From Atherix ibis (taxonomy: Eukaryota > Arthropoda > Insecta > Diptera > Athericidae), in assembly GCA_958298945.1 (NCBI GenBank), contig OY282606.1, positions 77,673,622 through 77,737,621 on the forward strand: a DNA stretch of 64,000 nucleotides. The letters run 5' to 3'. Within the stretch, counting starts at the first letter, position 1; each line of letters starts with the position of its first letter. The position numbers were made by a program, and so were the translations under genes. Of the stretch, positions 10,300 to 25,200 are shown piece after piece. Under the pieces are notes generated by a model that saw nothing but the letters and a program-made list of their open reading frames with translations, was not told where the DNA came from and ran no database searches.

Positions 10300-13200
10300 C
10301 TACAGAAAAAATAACGAGGAAAAAGAATAATAATTAGAATAGTGAAAAAACGTATAAATAGTAATATTGTCAAAAAAATTTAAGGTATTTACGAAAAAAA
10401 TGGCCACTTGGATACTTACATCAACGTGCAACCACAATCCGTACTTTTGGCAAATGTCGGCAATGTCGTTGATTGGATCAAAAGCTCCCAGCACGGTGGT
10501 ACCAGCAGTGGCGTTCACAAAGAATGGTACGTAGCCGCGTTGCTTCCTGTCTGCTATCAGTCGATCTAGTTCGGCGGGGATCATTTTACCAGCCTCATCA
10601 GATGGCACCATAACACAATTGTCGGTGCCCAGTCCGCCAACGGAGGCGCACGACTTAACTGAGTAGTGACACTGATCGGATGTGAACATAACCAATTCGC
10701 CAGGGATTGCCTTCGCGCCTTGTTCTTTGTATCCTGGGAACATTTTGTGTCTGGCAGCTAGGAATGCGTACAAATTCGAAATGGAACCTCCTGGAGCCAG
10801 GATCGAATCACCGCAATTCCATCCGATAATTTCACGCATTTTTGTCAACACAACATTCTCCATCAAAATGAAAACAGGAGCAATTTCGTACGTGAACATG
10901 TTCGTATTTGCCGTTGCGGTCAACCATTCACCAGCCATCGATATCAGATCCAAACCACATGACAGTTGATTGAAGAAATGCGGATGACCTGAGAAAAAAA
11001 ACAATAATAAGTGATCCAAAATATTCGAATATGGAAAATGATGGCCATTAATTTCACTTTAGTTTAGAAGGATTTCTTAACTAATCGGCCGTCTGTGCAA
11101 TAAATCGATGAGAAGGTATTCAATTTGGAAATATCGGATGTCAGGAGAAGCTGCAAGCTGGTTCATTCAATTCAGAACAAATGTCCTGGAATAATCCTTA
11201 AAAACTCTTAATCACAGATGGAATACGTACGTACGTTCTCGTGCTAGTGTACACTTCTGTTGGGGTTCGATGCAGGCTCTTATAATCTTCTACAATATTT
11301 TCGATAAAGAAATACGGTCATGCGAATGGTGATGGAGTAATGCGGCGGTAGTTGACGATGATGGTGAACTCTGCACAGCATTGAATTCCCACACCGGTTT
11401 GGCCACGAGAGGATGAGAGGCTAATCCCATGTCAGTATTTGACATCTACATCATATAATCATCGGAAATAGGGAACAAATTCCATTCAATAGAGGAAATT
11501 CCCGTTTAAAGTTGGCCAAGTTTGACAATTAAAGTAGGACGCAAATTGATTTTAATGGATTTCTGTTGCTTTGCCTAAAAACTTGTTTGCCTCAACTCAT
11601 CAGGATCCGATTAAAAACAAAACAATTTCTCACGCGTTTTTATCCAAAATTCATCATCAGTTGAGTGCTTTGTAGAAGGGAAGGGGTAGGGAAACAAGGA
11701 CATTAGACTAGAAAATGTGAGCTTAAAATTGAAATGGAAAAACTTATGAAACAGATGATGATGAGTAGCAAGTGCACTCCCCCTTAAATGATTTTTGATC
11801 TAACATTTTGCCCTTTTCGGATGCATCTTGCTGGAAATAATTGCCCGTATGCTCTTTCCTGTTACAAAAAAGTTTCATTACATAGAAGGAGATTTTTCCG
11901 CTTCTCCAATTTTGTTTTCTGTTTGTTCTTTACTTTTGTAAATGTCTTCGTTTTTTGTAAATAAAATCCTTGGTGAGGTGTTTTTTAACACTTAGGGAAA
12001 TTTTGTTAAAAAATATTGTGGATATAAGTGCAGTTGCGTAGGCGGGAATATTAAAGTGAATTTTCATTTTTTAAGATTTCGATCATCATTTTTTAAGGTT
12101 TTAATTTGGTTAATAAAATTTGAAGGGAAATTTGTTGAACAAATTTCTCAACATTATGTTAAGTGAGTCTTGATTTAAGTGAAATTTTGAAAATCGTTTT
12201 TTTAATAACTCTACCAGGTGTATAAGCTTAAATCCGATGTTTGGTCATAGATGGAGTTAATGAGCGTATTAAGCTACCATACTTTTTTTATGAGTTTGTC
12301 ATCTGTCAACATTAAGCAGTGCACATTGTCAGCAATTTCGTATAACAACATACATATTTCCTTTGGTAATCATGTCTAGTTTTGTGCCAGAAAAAGAGTA
12401 TATGCGGGAAGCTCTGCTTTTCTGCTTCAATTTGAAGAAATCGGCTGCCGAATCCCATCTAATGCTTATGAAGGCCTATGGTGACAATGCTTTATCAGAA
12501 ACAATGTGCCGGGATTGGTTTAGTCGGTTCAAAGACGGCAATATTGACTTGTGGGACAAGAAGCGTGAAAATCGGCCTAGGAAGGTTGAAGACCATCAAT
12601 TGAAGGCTCTTTCGGACGAAGACGATACCCAATCGCAAAAATTGGGTGTCAATCAACCAGCCATTTCCATGCGTCTGCGTACCATGGGGAAGATTGAAAA
12701 GATCGAAAAATGGGTGCCGCATGAATTGAACGATAGGCAGATGGAGCGACGCCATAACACATGCGAAATCTTGCTCGCCAGACAAAAAAGAAGGTCGTTC
12801 CTGCATCGGATTGTGACAGGTGATGAAAAGTGGATATATTTCGAAAATACTAAACGCAACAAATCGTGGGTTAAATCCGCTGTTTTTTTGACTAAAAAAC
12901 AGCGGATTTAAGCGTATACCCTTGTAAAATACGAGTACTCATACTGAAATAATAATCTTCAGTTTAATATACAAAACTTTAATTATTATATTTTTAATTT
13001 CTATTAAGAAAAATATAAAAAAAATATTTTCTTGGCTCAAAAAAATTTCATTTTATATTGCAAAATATTTGTTAGTCACAGAAAGAAGCATTTGACTACA
13101 ATGCTGAGATAAAAGAAAAATTGTTAGGGAAATTTAGTTAAAATTTTTTGAGAAGACTCTAAAACAGAATATTTTTGGAAGTAAAATTTTTTTCTTACAG

Positions 13201-16200
13201 ATACTAGAGAGCTACGAGGATAGTATGATAATTCAGTGATAAATGAAACAAGGAATTGATTTATTCAACAAGAATTGATTTATTTTTTAATACAGTCAGT
13301 CTCCTGTTGAATGATATTTCAACTTTTTTAAACTATCCGCGTAGTACAATTTGTCAAACTCCGTAAAATAAGCCTTGGTTTCGGCTATAACTTAAGATTC
13401 GAAAGGCAATTTCTTTTCAGCAAGCCGTTTCTTCGTTCGAGAATAGGAAAAAATCAGTGGGAGTCAATTCTAGAGGATACGATGGGTGGGGAAGCAATTC
13501 ATCACGTAATTCCACTTATTTTGTAGTTACAGTTGTCGATGAATGTACAGGTGCATTACCATAATAAAACAGACCTTTGCGATATTATTCAACTGCTCTA
13601 AAAATGTTTGTCCTATTATCGTATTTCTTTTTTCAAGATAATTGATGAAGAATAATCTCCAAAAAATAGTACGTATAACCTTTTCTGTAGATAGAACCGT
13701 GTTTGTCTTCTTTGGTGCACGTTCGCTAGTATTTAGAAGTCCAATGGTTTGACTGCACTTTGGTTTTGGTGTATATTGGTGAAGCTATGTTTCATCAAAA
13801 CTTATGAGTTGATGCAAAATTTTTTTGAATTATGCTTAAAAAGGTCCAAATACTCCATTGAAGTTGTTATACACACACGTTTTTGATCAGGTGTTGGCTT
13901 TATCATATCCAAAATGTCATGTAATGTGTTGTCTATATGTTCTTTTGATAATATTTCAAAACATTATCATAAATTTTATTAATAATTTCTTCGGTAGTGA
14001 CCTAAATTGGATATCCTGGGCACTCAGCTCCACCTATGCTCATACAACCACAACGGAGTTCAGTAAACCACTTCTGAATCAACCCATACGATAATCAGTA
14101 GTTTCCAGTATTAGTTTTGGTTCCAGATATTGTTTTTTTACTCTCCAAAAAACAGTATTTATTAACACACATGAAATTCAATTTTTTCCATATTAATAAA
14201 AAACACAAACCTTATCTCTGTTCAATGGTTTTTAAAACTAAACTAAAAAGCCGATGTTTATAAAATTTTATATGGCAGTTTTTTAAGATTGTCAAATAAC
14301 AAAAAAAAAATTCATTTTGTCGATATCAGCTACATTTTTAGCACTTATCAGTGATTTATCATATTACTCTCAGACCAAACTGTCAGTTACGTTAGTAGAG
14401 AATGCTACAGAATATCAATTAAATATACAAGTCACTTGTGGTTACGACTAGTTAAATAGGTACTTCCGAAAATATTGTCGGATTGATGTGTAGCCGTTAT
14501 GGAAACTTACAATAGGTCCAGTTTTAAAAATAAGGCAAGTACCCCATTGGATACCTTTTTTTTTAAATTGTCATTTCTCTTTAAAAATAGGTGCTTAACC
14601 AACATCTGAGTATCTTAAAATAACGACAAGTAGGCGCTAAACTTGTTAAAAATAATTTCTATAAAACAAGAAATAAAATAACAATAAAAAATACTGAAGC
14701 CGTAAAGATTGGTGGAAATCTTAGTAAATACTCTTCAAACAAATGATAAGTTTTAAAAGCCTTTCTTAAAATATATTTGACTTAGAGGTCTTGTAACAAG
14801 ACAAGACAGTTGATATCTTAAATCTAGCTACCTAAAAATTATGCTCATCAGCAAGAAAGAATTTGGAAAAAAAAATTAATTATTTAATAATTAGAAACTT
14901 TTTAGTATTATTTTTTCATTTTAAGGGCTGAAAATAAATATGAGTTCTAATTTTAAGTTCCAATAATTTGTTCTCAAATATTTTGAATGCGAACATGTAG
15001 TTCTGGTAGAAATTTTTTTTAAACTATTTAATAACTCCTTACTTTTGTGTTAAGGACTTTTCTCTACTTTGTTTTTGAATTTTTCTAGAATTTCAAAGAT
15101 AAAATTTCTGTTTTGTCTTCTTTCAGAAATATTCCCATTTGCCTATTTCAGTTAAGAAAACTGCTAACAAAAACGTGTTTATTGGCAAGTAAAAAAATAT
15201 AAGAACATGAATTCAGAATCATAGACTGAGCACTGAAAATAAGGAGACTGGGAAGGTATTATACGAGTAAGTCCATTCGTTAAGTACAATAGTGAAAAGG
15301 GAAGGAATTGAAATCATCTCGGAATGATGGAGCTTTAATCAAAATCCGTTGTTATTTTCTGACTCGCTGCACTGATCCCCTCACAAATTTTGCAAACCTT
15401 TTGTTTGGTTCTTTCGTTCTTATTCAGACTGGGTGAGATGAAGTTGCAACGGGTCGTATCGAATTGAATCGTTTACGTTTGTTGCAGAGGTCCTCATAAC
15501 AAAGATGAGAAAAAAGTAAACGTTCTCGTTCTGACAAACTAACAGGGAATGAATCCCTTTATCCGACAAACAGACATATATCCGGTAGCGGTTGTTAAAG
15601 TGCAAGGGTAGCTGCCATAAGGCAGAGTAATATTCTCTTTGTCATCTGCACCCGCTACCAATTCTATAATTCCTACTTCCTCACTCCTTCCATCATCACT
15701 CCTCGCTCCGCTATTGCTTTCGTCATCATATGAGCAAGAATGATTCAAAGACTGACTTCACTAGTGTAGGTAATAACAGATTGTCTGCTCTAATACGAGG
15801 ACTTATATCACCCTCAGATGTCTAAATGGCACAGTCAGTGAATGACAGACAATGACCGCTCAGCAAGGACATGACAAAGATTACTCTACTCCTAACAACA
15901 TATTAATTGTTTTTCAAGAAACCTGACATACTCACTATTAACTAGCAGTTATTAAAACAAACATTCGACAATTAGGACAACGTTAGACGATTCTTATTAG
16001 TTTCTACTTAATCAGAATTAAATCCTAAATTGATGTAGTTCTTCTTATTTAGTAACTTACGAGTAACCAATCTAAATTTTGTTTTGTTTTGTTTTTTGTA
16101 TAATTTTCTAAGGATTTCACTTCTTATCTTAGATGTTTTAATTTATCTAGAAAAAATGTTGAGACTCATTTATTTTTTTCTTTTTATAATTTTTTTCAAA

Positions 16201-19200
16201 TATAATTTACAAAAGATTATTAATAAGAAATAGAAAAATAGTAATATCAAAGGGAAATCATCTCCTTGCAAGTTCTCATATTGCAATGAATTGCGAATTA
16301 TTACCACCACTGGTTAAGATAGAAATGTGAACGTTAATTGTTAATTACCACCTTATTCAACACAAATTGAATTTCTCTACAAATTTCATAAATCAAACTG
16401 CCGACGGCAAGGACATGAATACTTTGACTTCCGTTTCATTATGCCACAGATGATAGTCGTATGTTCACCCAAATTGAGGGGCTGAAGCTTGAACCGCAAT
16501 CACGATTTTATGTTATCACTCATTTCATCGCTATTCAATTCAATTTTGACTACCTCAATAGAATCTACTTGCTATTTTGGTTGGTTATTATCGAATTATG
16601 ACTATGCCCATCTACCCACTTTGTATACGAACCAGAATATACCTTCACCCTTATCGATAGAATTTTCTCAATAGGGTGGAGCTGTGTCGTTTTTTGCGGT
16701 CACGTGCCCAAGATTAGATTAAAAGTGCGCTCTTATTTTAAGTATACAAACATCAAATTTATACCACCCTCACCTATGTGGGATCAATGCAGTCAAAATA
16801 TTCCCTTCTATTATGAAACTACTACTCTTAGAAATTTTAGTACATGGCAAAAAAATAATGGAACAAAATTCATCGAGAAGCGCTCTATGAATGGGGATTA
16901 TTAGTGCCACTGCTGAGATCGACTTCTGAATATGTTTACGTGATGGATTGTTTGCACTTTCAGGCATCCTTAACAGAATCACAACTCGGCAATTCCGTCC
17001 CTTACTTCATCGCACTCTCTTATCAATACTGCTACTGGCATTTCCATACCCTTTTCGCAGTCAAATCTATTGTGCAATCTAACACCGCAAACACGCTTTT
17101 GTATCGGACATTAGATATTCTCACATAGAATGGGTTGACATTACGGACGTACGTACATATTTCCGCCTGCAGCTGAAAGGTAGGCTGGCTGGTTTCTTTA
17201 TTCAATATTCAATGGCCCATAAAATGGTGTCTATAATGTTGTTATCTTCTTGGATGCACATTTTGTTTGGATTGCCTGAATTTAATGCCGCCGCAGACAC
17301 AAATTATTTTCAAGAGGCCCATTATCTGATATCAAAACCGAGATTAGCTGCCTCCTGCGGTGAATGCTAATAACAATTGGCGCTGTCCTAACATTAGCAT
17401 ATGCTCTCCCATAAATAGTTAATCTCATCATCATTTTCCATAGTAGGTTCGTAGAAAGCACTGCTTGTATTATACAAAAGAGTTGGAAATTTTGCCACTT
17501 ACCGGTTTTCACCTGATACTTCAGCGTAGTGGCGCAGTCCTCGATTAGCTGTTGCAATGTTACTGCCCGGTCGGGAACTTCCAAGTCTAACAAACGCTTC
17601 ATGTCCTCCGGGTGGTGGAAATCCAGAATTTTATCATTTCGATCGTTCGTTGCTTTGATAAAGTCTAAAAGAACGTCGATGATTTTCAGCAGAAATTCCT
17701 TCGTTTCGGGAACTGCTGTAACCATGTGCGGCAGGATGTCTATAAGAAAACAAAAAAAAAAGAAAATACAGAAAAGATTAGATTCAATATAGTGCAAAAA
17801 CAATTTTTTGATGATAAGAAAGTGTCAATATTTCTTTAAAAAATGGATTTCTATCGAAAAACGATAGCCTTCAAAGCGCAATAGCATTTGGGGTTCCAGA
17901 ATATGTTTACAGTATAATTTATGGTAGAAAGAAAGAAGGGCGAATAGAATCAATTTCCCATCTTTCAGGGATTATCATTGACGTTTATTATAGCTACTAT
18001 CAACTTTATACAATACAAAGCTACTGTCAACTTTATACAATACAATAGTTAAAGTAATATAATAACGCCTAGATGTATTGTAAGTAAAATCAATAATCGA
18101 CTTCTTTTTTCAGTGGTACATGATTCGTTTTTTTTTTTGGTAGTAAACGTGTTAAAATTTACATTTGCTTTTGGATTTTTTTAGAAATTTTAAAATTTTT
18201 TTTCAATTTAAACAAAAAAAAACAAAATTTTAAAATAATTTTCATGAGTGGATTTTTTGGAATTTTTTTTAAATAAAAATACTAACAAATATGAACAAAA
18301 TAGTAAATATAAAAAAGAAAATAAGAGATTATATTAGTAAAAATTTGAAAACTTTAGTGTCTTCCTGAGAACTTCTAAAATGATGTGCTGCATTTAAGTC
18401 TCATTTAAGTTTTTTTTCTACAATTTTTAGGGGATTCATTATAGGTAATTTTTTTGTCATTTTATATTTTTGAAGACTTTAACTCAAAGGTTTTGTAGCG
18501 GGCTTTCTGGATCAGACGTGTTAAACCTATTAAAACAAATTTAATCCCGTTCTCATTTTTATAGGTCTAAGTCGATGTTGACCCAATATAGAGTTAATCA
18601 CAAAAAAAGTGGCACAGTTTAAACTTGGAAGTCTTAGCTTTCCTACAGTACAGTCACTGAGAGCAATCTGGCAACACTGCAGAATTTTTCTCTGTATAAC
18701 TTGCATGTTAGTGCCTCTTATGCCCTGCATACACTATAGAGAAAAAAGTGGTAGAGCCCTATCGCATAATATCTCCACTACCAGACCCGTTTACACAGCG
18801 TGCGTGTCTATAATGAAATTTATCTACGAAGAGTGCTTATAGAGAAATATTTAGTAGATCTCTACCAACTGCTCTATCGGTCATCTACGCTGACTACTCT
18901 AATTGTTCTCGAGTAGAGATAAACGGTAGAGCACACAAAATTGAAATTAAAATTAAATCAAAAGAATATCAAAATTAAAGTTTAGAAGGTCACTATTGAC
19001 AGAAAAATATTAATTCCATCGGCGCAATACACACACATATGAGCTAAAACATATGGTTGGAACGCCATTCCAATTGAAACTGAAAACTAAATGCTTGCAC
19101 TCCTATGGAAATTTTAAAACTCTCACAGTCTTATGGGAATGCATAAAGCTCTGACTGTTTTATCGCCGAATAAGACCTTATTTTGAAATTTGCAATTGCA

Positions 19201-22200
19201 GTTCAAGTGCTGCCATACATTTCAGTGTTTTGCTATGTGGCGCGATTGTTGTTTGACAGTTTAAATTGTTTAGTTACATAAAAAATTGAGTTAAACATAA
19301 TTATAAATAATTAATTTTATTTAATTGGTTAATTTGACGAAATCCATTAATTTTTGAAACAATTTGCCAATCAGTTTTCAGTCGGAATTGTGTTCCTACC
19401 AATATGAGAGTTCTGCGCTCTATTAAGCATATTGAATGGAGTGTAGAGATGATGTAAAGAATTAGAGTGCTCTACCGAAAGGCGTTTACACTACAAAAAA
19501 ATCTCGCCAAAAAACTCTTGCGTAGAGTCGCTGTAGAACTCTACACTCTCACTGTACATGGTGCTTACACTTCTCTAGTAAGATTTTTCTCTAACTTTAC
19601 CAGTTTTCTCTATACTATACACTACAATAGGCATTTTAATCTTATCCGGTAACTACTTTAGGCATTTTAATCTTGTCTTTAGGTATTTTAATCTTGTCCG
19701 GTAACTAATCGACCTCCTAACGGAACATATCTTAGATACCTTATTTTGGAATGTGTTACGAAAAATTAAGCAGAGGAATTTGGAGCAACGATGTGTTATC
19801 AAGTTTTGTTTATAGCTTGGTGAATTCGCAAGTTTGACTTACGAGAAGCTTCGATAAGCCTATGGAGAGCATTCTAAATTAAGAGCGCAATTTTTTCGGT
19901 CAGTAGAACACGAAGTTTTTTGGTCAGTAGAACACGAAAAAAGGATTACTTTTTATAAAAAGTCCTTGAAAGTTTTGAAAAAAGGTTCTTTTCGACAGAT
20001 TGTACAATGCAGGCAGGTTCCACACATTGATTAGATGTGGTTCTCCAGCTTCCTTATTCACCTGACGTGAGTCCGTGCAGCTATTTTTTTGTTTCCTAAG
20101 ACCAGTAAAATTTGAACAAATGCCAACTTAGTGATGCCAAAGAAGTGTTAATTAGTATCCAAAGGAGTATTATCGAAGACCAGAAAGCGATTGCAATTGA
20201 AGCCTCCCAGCACTGCTACGAAGAGTGGAAACAATGCCCTCCGCCGAAGTATACCTACCGAAGGGATTTACTTTAAAAGGCTCAGAAAAAGGATTCTTCA
20301 TACCAAATTGGACATTCCATATTCCACCATGAGGAGTATGGGATGACTGATTTGGGACGAAGAATAATCCATCAAGTATGATTTTTTTGTTCCCCAAATT
20401 CAGAAAACATTTTAAATGCAGTTGAAGCCTTTCAAAACAGCGCGTTTGCCGTTTACATTGGTATTGTTCAAAAGAAATGTATCTTATTATTTTTCTCGTT
20501 CATTAAGATTAAGGGTCTAGATTGATTCCAATTATCTATCATAATTTAAAGATAAAATTTTATTATAATAGTTATTTAGAATTAGAAAATAAATAAAATT
20601 CAACAACGTCATTAGACAATGTTTAAAGTTGAATAATGTTTGAAGTATTTAAGGTGTAAATAAGGCCTTAACTAAGTGATTTCTTTTGAAGTTTGAATTT
20701 TTTTTGACTATATTATAAGTCTTTATTTCATTTTGGCACAATTCAAAAAATAAATCAACAAATTTCAAAGTCTATGTTTTCATCTATACATTGACCCTAC
20801 ATGAGACTAAAAAAATATTTAAATAAATAAAACTAGACAACGCCATTGGGCATAACCACCTTCACAATTTAGGGTATAGGTAAAACCGTGACTTTTACAG
20901 TTTGAAAAAATAAATCCAGACTCCTTTTGTAGTAGTTCCTAGCTTGCCGAACTTGCTAACTAAATAGAAAATAATATCTATGGGCATTCGTAGATACATG
21001 AACTGAATAAGTAGTCATAAAGGATTCTTTAATCCAATCATAAAGGATTCTACTCGAAAACCTTACCAAAATTTTGGACACGGAACTGCTCAGAATTCTG
21101 ACAGGACATTCTGCTCTCATACATAAATTCCTTTTCAGAAGACACCCCCGCCTTATCTGCTCATCCTGTAATGTTCAACTCGCTATCCTTCATCTTTTAA
21201 CGGAATGTCATCTTCCCTCTATTGTAGAGCTTTTAGATTTCTCAGTACCTTCTCCAAACCCCCTTTTTAATTTCTTCAAATAAAACTAACATGCTCCACA
21301 AAATCTAAGCACCTATAACTCGTCCATCCAACCAACTAAAGACCGGTTACATACAACCCACAGACTTACAAGTGGCCAAATGACCTCATGATCGTCTAGG
21401 AACCTTATGCACAAACAAACAAACAAACAAATCAATACAGATTACACTCTTTGAAAAAATCCAAATTTCTCGAATCTGAAATTGTTTAAATTTTGAAGTC
21501 AAAAAGTATCTACGACATCATATTTAGTTGAAATTGGAAAATTTTGGTTCTTAGATTAAAAATTTGATAAAAAAGTTCGACCTTATTGCCAGATATTTTA
21601 AAAAATTGAACTTAGATCTACTAATTAGATTCAAATTTAAAGAAAATATGTCAGCTTCCTTATCCAGTTTAGTTAAAAATTAAAATTGTAGACTAATCAG
21701 TAGCAGATTCAAGAAAATTGTTGATAACGATATCAGCCAATCCTACGATTTAAAGGTCTTTGATTATGTTGACTTTTTTTTAGAGAAACAAGCAAAATCT
21801 CATCTACACCATCGAGCATAATTTAATTTCCAGATCTGAGCCAAATAGTGATTTTAATAATTTTTCTACTTTAATATAAACTTAAAAAAAAAACACGAAA
21901 TTAATTAATTTGGAACAATAAAATTTACCCATAATCAAATTTTTTTTAAAAAACGTGAGCAGTTTTCTTTTAAATGTTATAAATTAATACCCCCTCAACG
22001 AAAGTGACTCTAAACCGACTTGTACATATCACAGCTGAGCATGGATTAAAAATAAAATGGAAAAGACATACTTCCACCCTACTCAATTCATCATCGACTT
22101 CATCCCCTCGACACAAATACATTAGCTACACTTTAAGTTAAAACAGGCTCATGAAAATCCACTTTTTACTGTGTTAAGGGTAACGATTTTCTCACTGCAG

Positions 22201-25200
22201 AGAACCAACCTTTAGAACTTTTGGCTATTGTCTCATTTTTATTTCAATTTATTATTATTAAAAATCCCAGAGAGACTATAAGTTGGGAATATAAAACACA
22301 CAATTATAAGGGTGGGGGAGATTTTTCTGAATGAATTACACAAAAACCCTCGTTTCTCGTTTAGATTTTAATAGCCTCGAATAGTAATAGAACAAGAAAA
22401 TTGTTTGAAGAAAAGTAAGACGAGCGGAGACATGAAAACCCTCCCATTTGAATGATTGCTAATTGAGGATTTTGAGATTCCACTCGGGGAGCTTAACCTG
22501 TCAGTCTAAATGGGTATTGAGTGGCTAAAATTGCTCTTCATTTTGTCTTTTGAAAATGATGGAATGTGAGAAAATTCCTATTAAGTCTTATCGGACCAGG
22601 TGGTTTAGGTTTTTTGGAAATATTTCCTTTTCTATTTGGATAAAATTATTGATTTTAATTATGATCTTTTATATTTTACATATGACTGGATATTTGCCAT
22701 ATGAATTGGATCTTATTATGAAAATATTTGAGGGTGCCATCAAATTTTGTGTTAAACTTTATGAATCTGCAAGTTTAATTTGCAAAAAGTTCCAACGAGA
22801 AGTAGTGGAAGACAAACCTTGGCCTTCAACATTGAAAACTTATGAAAATGTGGAATAAGTGAGATCTCTTGTGAGGTCGATTAACATTACAGCTAATGGA
22901 AAAGTATCTGATTATGTCAGATCTAACATTACCGACACTTGGATGTTCCATCATGACAATGTCCGCTGTTTATTGGAAAAAAGGTTCCTCTGGTGGTTCT
23001 TCAGCCTCCTATTCATCTACTCTCAGTTCAATCCGAATATTAGAAGAACAGCCAGCACTGTTACGAAGAGTGGAGATGACACCTCGGCCAAGTGTATAAA
23101 AAATAGAAAAAATTGTCGCAAAAACCATTAGTATCCACCAACGACATAAATAGGACTTAGAATATCTAAAAATTTTCGACTGAAATAACAATAAAACTTT
23201 GCTTAATTGTCTTAATATTTTATATTTTCCTTTTTTCATAATTTTTAGTATTAAAATTATCAGTTCCATTTGGTGACAGGATGTTCTAAGTCGAGAAACT
23301 TAAATGCGCTTGCATACTAGTCGCAACCCCACTCGATGACGCCACATTAGAGCACTTGTTTTTCTTCATACTTGAAAAAAATCTAAGAAGCTAAGCGTTG
23401 CAATACTATGTAAAGGCAATTTTTTTTCCCAAGAAATAATAGTTTAAGGTTTTTTCGTATGCAGAAAATTTAATGCCTCCATAGAGTGTCTTTTTTCAAA
23501 TTTCTCACACCCGAATTTAAAAAGCTAAAAAAAATTAGTTATAAATGCAATCTTTTGAGAACTTTGATTTAATATATTTAAACCAGAGTATTTAATTTGT
23601 CTGATGATAAGATGATAGCCAATTGAATTATCTAGATTTTATGAAGAACTAATTATTTATTCCTCAAAGCAGGCTAAATCTTTTATAATAAAAAAGAAAT
23701 AATATTCATTCTTCTTTTAGATAATCTACTCCTGAAATTAATTAAATCCGGTACGTTGCCATAACATAGTATATATTATCTGATCTAAAGGCATTTGCAC
23801 GGATTACTAACTCTTTATATATTTAATTTTATTCTAAAGAAATGGAGACCATAAGTCAGTGGCATATTTTTTTATAATAAGAAAATTCGTATCTTATAAA
23901 ATATTATTTTTTATAAATTTTATTTATAAAAAATAATATTGTATAAAAAGAACTAATAACAGAGAAAGGATCAAATTAAATATTAGTCAAGAAGTATTAG
24001 TAGTAAAAGCTTAAATAGGAAATTCGTATCTTTTCTTCTCCAAACATAAGCTCCCCATTTCAGAAATACTCGTAAACCTTAAATGACTGTAGATCTTAAT
24101 CTTATAATTAAATCTTAATGATTTGGAGAACGATTCTTTTTTAATTCCTTTTTATAGGAGGAATTTAGTATAAACGAAGGAAAATAAGTTTTATTTTTCT
24201 TATCACAACTAGAATTTCCGATTTTATATATTTTTTATGATGATTATGTTGATATTTTTTTTTAAATCTGGAATTTTAATTTTTAAAATTTATATTTAAT
24301 TTTGAAGATATTATTTCTATAAATGAGGTTTTTTGTTTTTGTTTTAAAGCAAAAGGCTATCTTTTAATTTTCAAAACTTAATCAGAAGAGTTTTTTGCGA
24401 AGGCACATACAACAATTATTACCATATTGCCTTTTAAACAGACCTTTTAGGAATTGGAGATAAGAAAAGTATAAGTAAGGATTGCGTTGATAAATATGTT
24501 AGTTAATTTTCTCAAATCTAAAATTCCAAACAATATGTGCTTTGTCATGAAGTAATCGTCCGTCTTTGGGTCATATTAATTAATATTGTTTCGTAAATCA
24601 GAAGAGGACATATATAAGATGCACAGAAAGCTTCTCTAACAGTTTTGTTTTCGAATTTAAATGGCATTAGCAAATATATTTTTGAAATATTGTACAAAAC
24701 AGTGGTTGACTTTTTGAAATTGTATTTTTTTTAGATACGACTTATACGAGGGTGAGCGAAAGTCCTGTTTTTATACTACCAGCATATCGTTTTTTGCCTG
24801 AGTCATTGTGATAGATTGGAAATAAAGGGTGTTCTCCGGAAAAGTACAGAACTTGGACAGGCCGCCATTTTGGTTAATTTTGACAGCTAATATTTAATAA
24901 CCCTGATTTTTCAAAAAATTGTTTTAAATGAGTTCTGAAATTATTGTTTTTTTTAAAATAAGCAAAACAGTCGCTTTTGGGAAAAAAACGCACAAATTGC
25001 TTATGAATCAACTTTATATCCTAAAAAAGTTATAGGGTGGTGTACTAATTGGTGAGTGATTATCATAAGGAAGATGAAAATGGTTATCCAATAATAAAAC
25101 TACTATTATTGGATAACTATACCGTGATATAACTCAAAACTTTTTTGACTCCTGAGTTGGTTGCTTTAGGCTTACTGATCAATCAGTTTGAAACATTGTA

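Noticed and set aside
10682..10969. 95-codon plus-strand frame opposite Gad exon 3
   Set aside because: It is the antisense shadow of the strongly conserved Gad exon.
15539..15748. Minus-strand frame with acidic Ser/Asp-rich start in Gad intron 2
   Set aside because: Low-complexity composition, no family and no fit to the Gad exon order; treated as chance.
17529..17792. 87-codon plus-strand frame opposite Gad exon 2
   Set aside because: Antisense shadow of exon 2; composition follows the Gad codons.
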